From the NCBI GenBank assembly GCA_003241215.1, contig QFOL01000202.1, positions 1-7,219 of the forward strand: a stretch of DNA of 7,219 nt, read 5' to 3'. The notes below the pieces were generated by a model that searched no databases, had not been told where the DNA came from, and saw only the letters and a program-made list of their open reading frames with translations. Both the position numbers and the translations under genes were made by a program. Source of the stretch: Agrobacterium fabrum. GTDB taxonomy: Bacteria; Pseudomonadota; Alphaproteobacteria; Rhizobiales; Rhizobiaceae. Of the stretch, positions 5,332 to 7,219 are shown one piece after another. Each line of letters begins with the position of its first letter. The stretch's first letter is position 1.

Positions 5332-6745
5332 CGACGATGCTGTTGCGCCCGAAGATGTAAGGCCGACAGAGGCGCCGTCCGATATTTATGCCGAGGACGG
5401 CTCGGTTCGATCCGATTTTCTGACGATGGTGGGTGCGGCGATTGCCGACCGCGACCTGCTCTTCCTGCGCAAGAACGTGGCGCGGCTGCATGAATCGGAA
5501 CTCGGCGACCTCTTGGAATCCATCCTGCCGGAACAACGCCACGCGCTTGTGCGGTTGCTCGGTTCCGATTTCGACATGACGGCGCTGACCGAGGTGGATG
5601 AGGGCATCCGTCTCGATATCGTCGACCAGATGTCGAACGAGCAGATCGCCGCCGGCATCGGCGAGCTCGATTCGGACGACGCCGTCTATATTCTCGAAGA
5701 CCTCGACGACGAGGACCGCGAGGATATTCTCTCGCAGCTGCCGTTTACCGAACGCGTGCGGCTGATGCGGGCGCTGGATTACCCGGAAAGCTCGGCCGGC
5801 CGCCGCATGCAGACGGAATTTGTGGCCGTGCCGCCGTTCTGGACCGTGGGGCAGACCATCGATTATCTGCGAGAAGAGGAGGAACTGCCGGATTCCTTCA
5901 CACAGATATTCGTCATCGATCCGACCTTCAAGCTGGTCGGCGCGCTCGATCTGGACAAGGTGCTGCGCGCCAAGCGTCAGGTGAAGATCGAAACGATCAT
6001 GCACGAGACGAATCACTCGATCCCGGCAGAAATGGACCAGGAAGAGGCGGCCCAGCTTTTCGAGCAATACGACCTTCTCTCCGCCGCCGTGGTCGACAAT
6101 AATGGTCGTCTGGTGGGTGTGCTGACCATCGATGACGTCGTTGACGTCATTCAGGAAGAGGCCGAGGAGGATCTGCTGCGTCTTGGCGGCGTGGGTGACG
6201 AAGAGCTCTCGGACTCGATCGCCAGCACCTCGCGTTCGCGCGTGCCGTGGCTCGCCGTCAACCTCATCACCGCCTTTCTCTCCGCGTCGGTCATCAGCCT
6301 GTTCGACGCAACGATCCAGCAGATCGTCGCGCTCGCGATCCTGATGCCGACGGTGGCCGGCATGGGCGGCAACGCCGGATCGCAGACCATGACCGTGTCG
6401 GTGCGGGCGCTTGCCACCAAAAGTCTCGATATCCACAATGCGGCCCGCATCATCAGGCGCGAGGCGGGTGTGGGTATCCTGAACGGCATGCTGTTCGGCT
6501 GCGCCATCGGCGTCGTTGCCGGTGTCTGGTTTCAGGATATCCATATTGGCGGCATCATCGCCACGGCCATGTGCCTCAACATGCTGGCAGCGGCGCTGGC
6601 GGGCATTCTCATTCCGCTGGTGCTCGACAAGTTCGGAGCGGACCCGGCTGTCTCCTCGGCGGTCTTTGTGACGGCGGTTACCGATATTGTCGGTTTTTTC
6701 GCCTTTCTGGGCATCGCGACCTGGTGGTATGGTATTTCCGGATAG
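5318..6745 (+). CDS. mgtE: Magnesium channel MgtE (475 aa)
   Basis: MgtE is an inner-membrane Mg2+ channel that gates by sensing cytoplasmic Mg2+. All its domains are present. An acidic helical MgtE_N domain spans about residues 35-150, with runs such as LDSDDAVYILEDLDDEDRED. Two CBS domains follow, at about 155-215 and 220-280. The pore domain, from about 305 to 475, has five hydrophobic helices. The signature PTVAGMGGNAGSQTM (344-358) is intact, and Asp456 in FVTAVTDIVGF corresponds to the ion-selecting Asp432 of the Thermus thermophilus channel. The length is normal. The start is ATG 5318, with GAGGGG seven bases upstream. The open frame continues upstream to 5096, but that part is basic, lacks family similarity and precedes the strong RBS. 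It is divergent from the oxidoreductase operon and is followed by the MerR gene in the same direction. Confidence 0.96.
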   Translation: MTDRDDDAVAPEDVRPTEAPSDIYAEDGSVRSDFLTMVGAAIADRDLLFLRKNVARLHESELGDLLESILPEQRHALVRLLGSDFDMTALTEVDEGIRLDIVDQMSNEQIAAGIGELDSDDAVYILEDLDDEDREDILSQLPFTERVRLMRALDYPESSAGRRMQTEFVAVPPFWTVGQTIDYLREEEELPDSFTQIFVIDPTFKLVGALDLDKVLRAKRQVKIETIMHETNHSIPAEMDQEEAAQLFEQYDLLSAAVVDNNGRLVGVLTIDDVVDVIQEEAEEDLLRLGGVGDEELSDSIASTSRSRVPWLAVNLITAFLSASVISLFDATIQQIVALAILMPTVAGMGGNAGSQTMTVSVRALATKSLDIHNAARIIRREAGVGILNGMLFGCAIGVVAGVWFQDIHIGGIIATAMCLNMLAAALAGILIPLVLDKFGADPAVSSAVFVTAVTDIVGFFAFLGIATWWYGISG

Positions 6746-6761
6746 GAGAATTGGGCAAAAA

Positions 6762-6790
6762 TTGACTTTTACGTGAAGGTCAAATAATAT
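6762..6790 (+). promoter_or_regulatory. MerR gene promoter with overlapping dyad operator
   Basis: TTGACT (6762-6767) and TAATAT (6785-6790) with a 17-base spacer form a plausible promoter for the MerR gene. An imperfect 22-bp dyad fills the space from the -35 element to the edge of the -10: the half sites TTGACTTTTAC (6762-6772) and GTGAAGGTCAA (6773-6783) match at 9 of 11 positions. MerR-family regulators bind dyads in just this place. The central TTTACGTGAA resembles the TTTACGT-type motif I recall for LiuR-like MerR proteins. Autoregulation is therefore likely. Confidence 0.6.
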
Positions 6791-6816
6791 CATCCGGTTA
6801 TGAATCGGATAGGCCC

Positions 6817-7203
6817 TTGGACAAGTATTATAGCATAACCGAACTGACACGCGAATTCGGTGTTTCCACCCGTACCTTGAGATTTTACGAGGACGAGGGG
6901 CTCATCCATCCTGAGCGCCGCGGGCGCACGCGGCTTTTCAGGGCTGCCGACCGTCATCTCATTCAGGAAATCCTGCGTGGCCGCCGTATCGGTTTCACGA
7001 TCTCCGAAATTCGCGAGATCATTCATGTCTACAAGGAACCGCCGGGCGAATCGGGCCAATTGGTGCTTCTGATGAGGAAGGTCGATGAAAAGCGCGCCGA
7101 ACTTCGGCAAAAGCGCAAGGACATCGAAGAAACGCTGGCGGAACTCGACAATGTCGAAGAAGCCTGTCTGACGCGGCTTGCCGAAATCGGCGTCGGGACG
7201 TGA
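6817..7203 (+). CDS. MerR-family transcriptional regulator, LiuR-like (128 aa)
   Basis: The N terminus has the MerR helix-turn-helix, with YSITELTREFGVSTRTLRFY at 5-24. A wing at about 26-45 follows (EGLIHPERRGRTRLF), then helices to about 70 and a long antiparallel coiled-coil helix at about 80-120 for dimerization. The only cysteine is Cys117, so it is not a metal- or redox-sensing type with a Cys cluster. The sequence style (RFYEDEGL, RRGRTR, LRGRRIGFTISEI) is like the MerR branch that includes LiuR, a regulator of branched-chain amino acid and acyl-CoA catabolism; an acyl-CoA gene cluster may follow beyond the window, which is inference. The start is TTG 6817, because no ATG or GTG lies in frame near it and the domain begins at once. 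The RBS is weak (GGATAGG). The gene is complete at its stop. Confidence 0.9.
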   Translation: MDKYYSITELTREFGVSTRTLRFYEDEGLIHPERRGRTRLFRAADRHLIQEILRGRRIGFTISEIREIIHVYKEPPGESGQLVLLMRKVDEKRAELRQKRKDIEETLAELDNVEEACLTRLAEIGVGT

Positions 7204-7219
7204 GCCCGGCCCTATAGCG

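Noticed and set aside
5258..6850. 530-codon open frame on the minus strand
   Set aside because: It is antisense to mgtE, with a His- and Arg-rich product and no motif. mgtE has all its domain signatures on the other strand.

Overview
The window looks like chromosomal DNA of an alphaproteobacterium of the Rhizobiaceae, most likely Agrobacterium or Rhizobium. The grounds are high GC content, the style of the proteins, several GTG and TTG starts, and EcfG-type (general stress sigma factor) promoter sequences. This placement is my inference from the sequence, not a database match. No CRISPR array, insertion sequence or prophage gene is visible.

Layout. Positions 1-61 are the 3' two-thirds of a tRNA-Leu(GAG), followed by a strong intrinsic terminator. 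A tiny lipoprotein gene (250-408, minus) and a short PAS-domain protein (about 644-1030, plus) diverge from one intergenic region. The PAS gene shares a bidirectional terminator with a 55-residue membrane protein (1103-1270, minus). That gene diverges from an OsmC-family thiol protein (1382-1807, plus) across a region holding an inverted repeat and a near-consensus EcfG-type promoter.

The most interesting block is a minus-strand operon from 4925 down to 1811. It encodes an FdhF/YdeP-type molybdopterin oxidoreductase (766 aa), a 100-aa winged-helix-like protein joined to it by a TGATG stop/start overlap, and a peptide deformylase paralogue (164 aa). The paralogue has lost two of its three metal ligands (Cys90 to Ser, His136 to Gln). 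A formate dehydrogenase-like enzyme next to a degenerate member of the family that releases formate from N-formyl-Met suggests a functional link through formate or formyl groups, but no function is proven.

The region 4926-5317 separates this operon from a divergent mgtE Mg2+ channel gene (5318-6745, plus). It holds a consensus EcfG-type promoter, a perfect 12-bp palindrome, a TTGACA-type promoter candidate, and a possible 46-codon leader ORF that overlaps the mgtE start. The window closes with a MerR-family regulator (6817-7203, plus). Its promoter carries an imperfect 22-bp dyad that resembles sites of the LiuR-like subgroup; its targets probably lie beyond the right edge.
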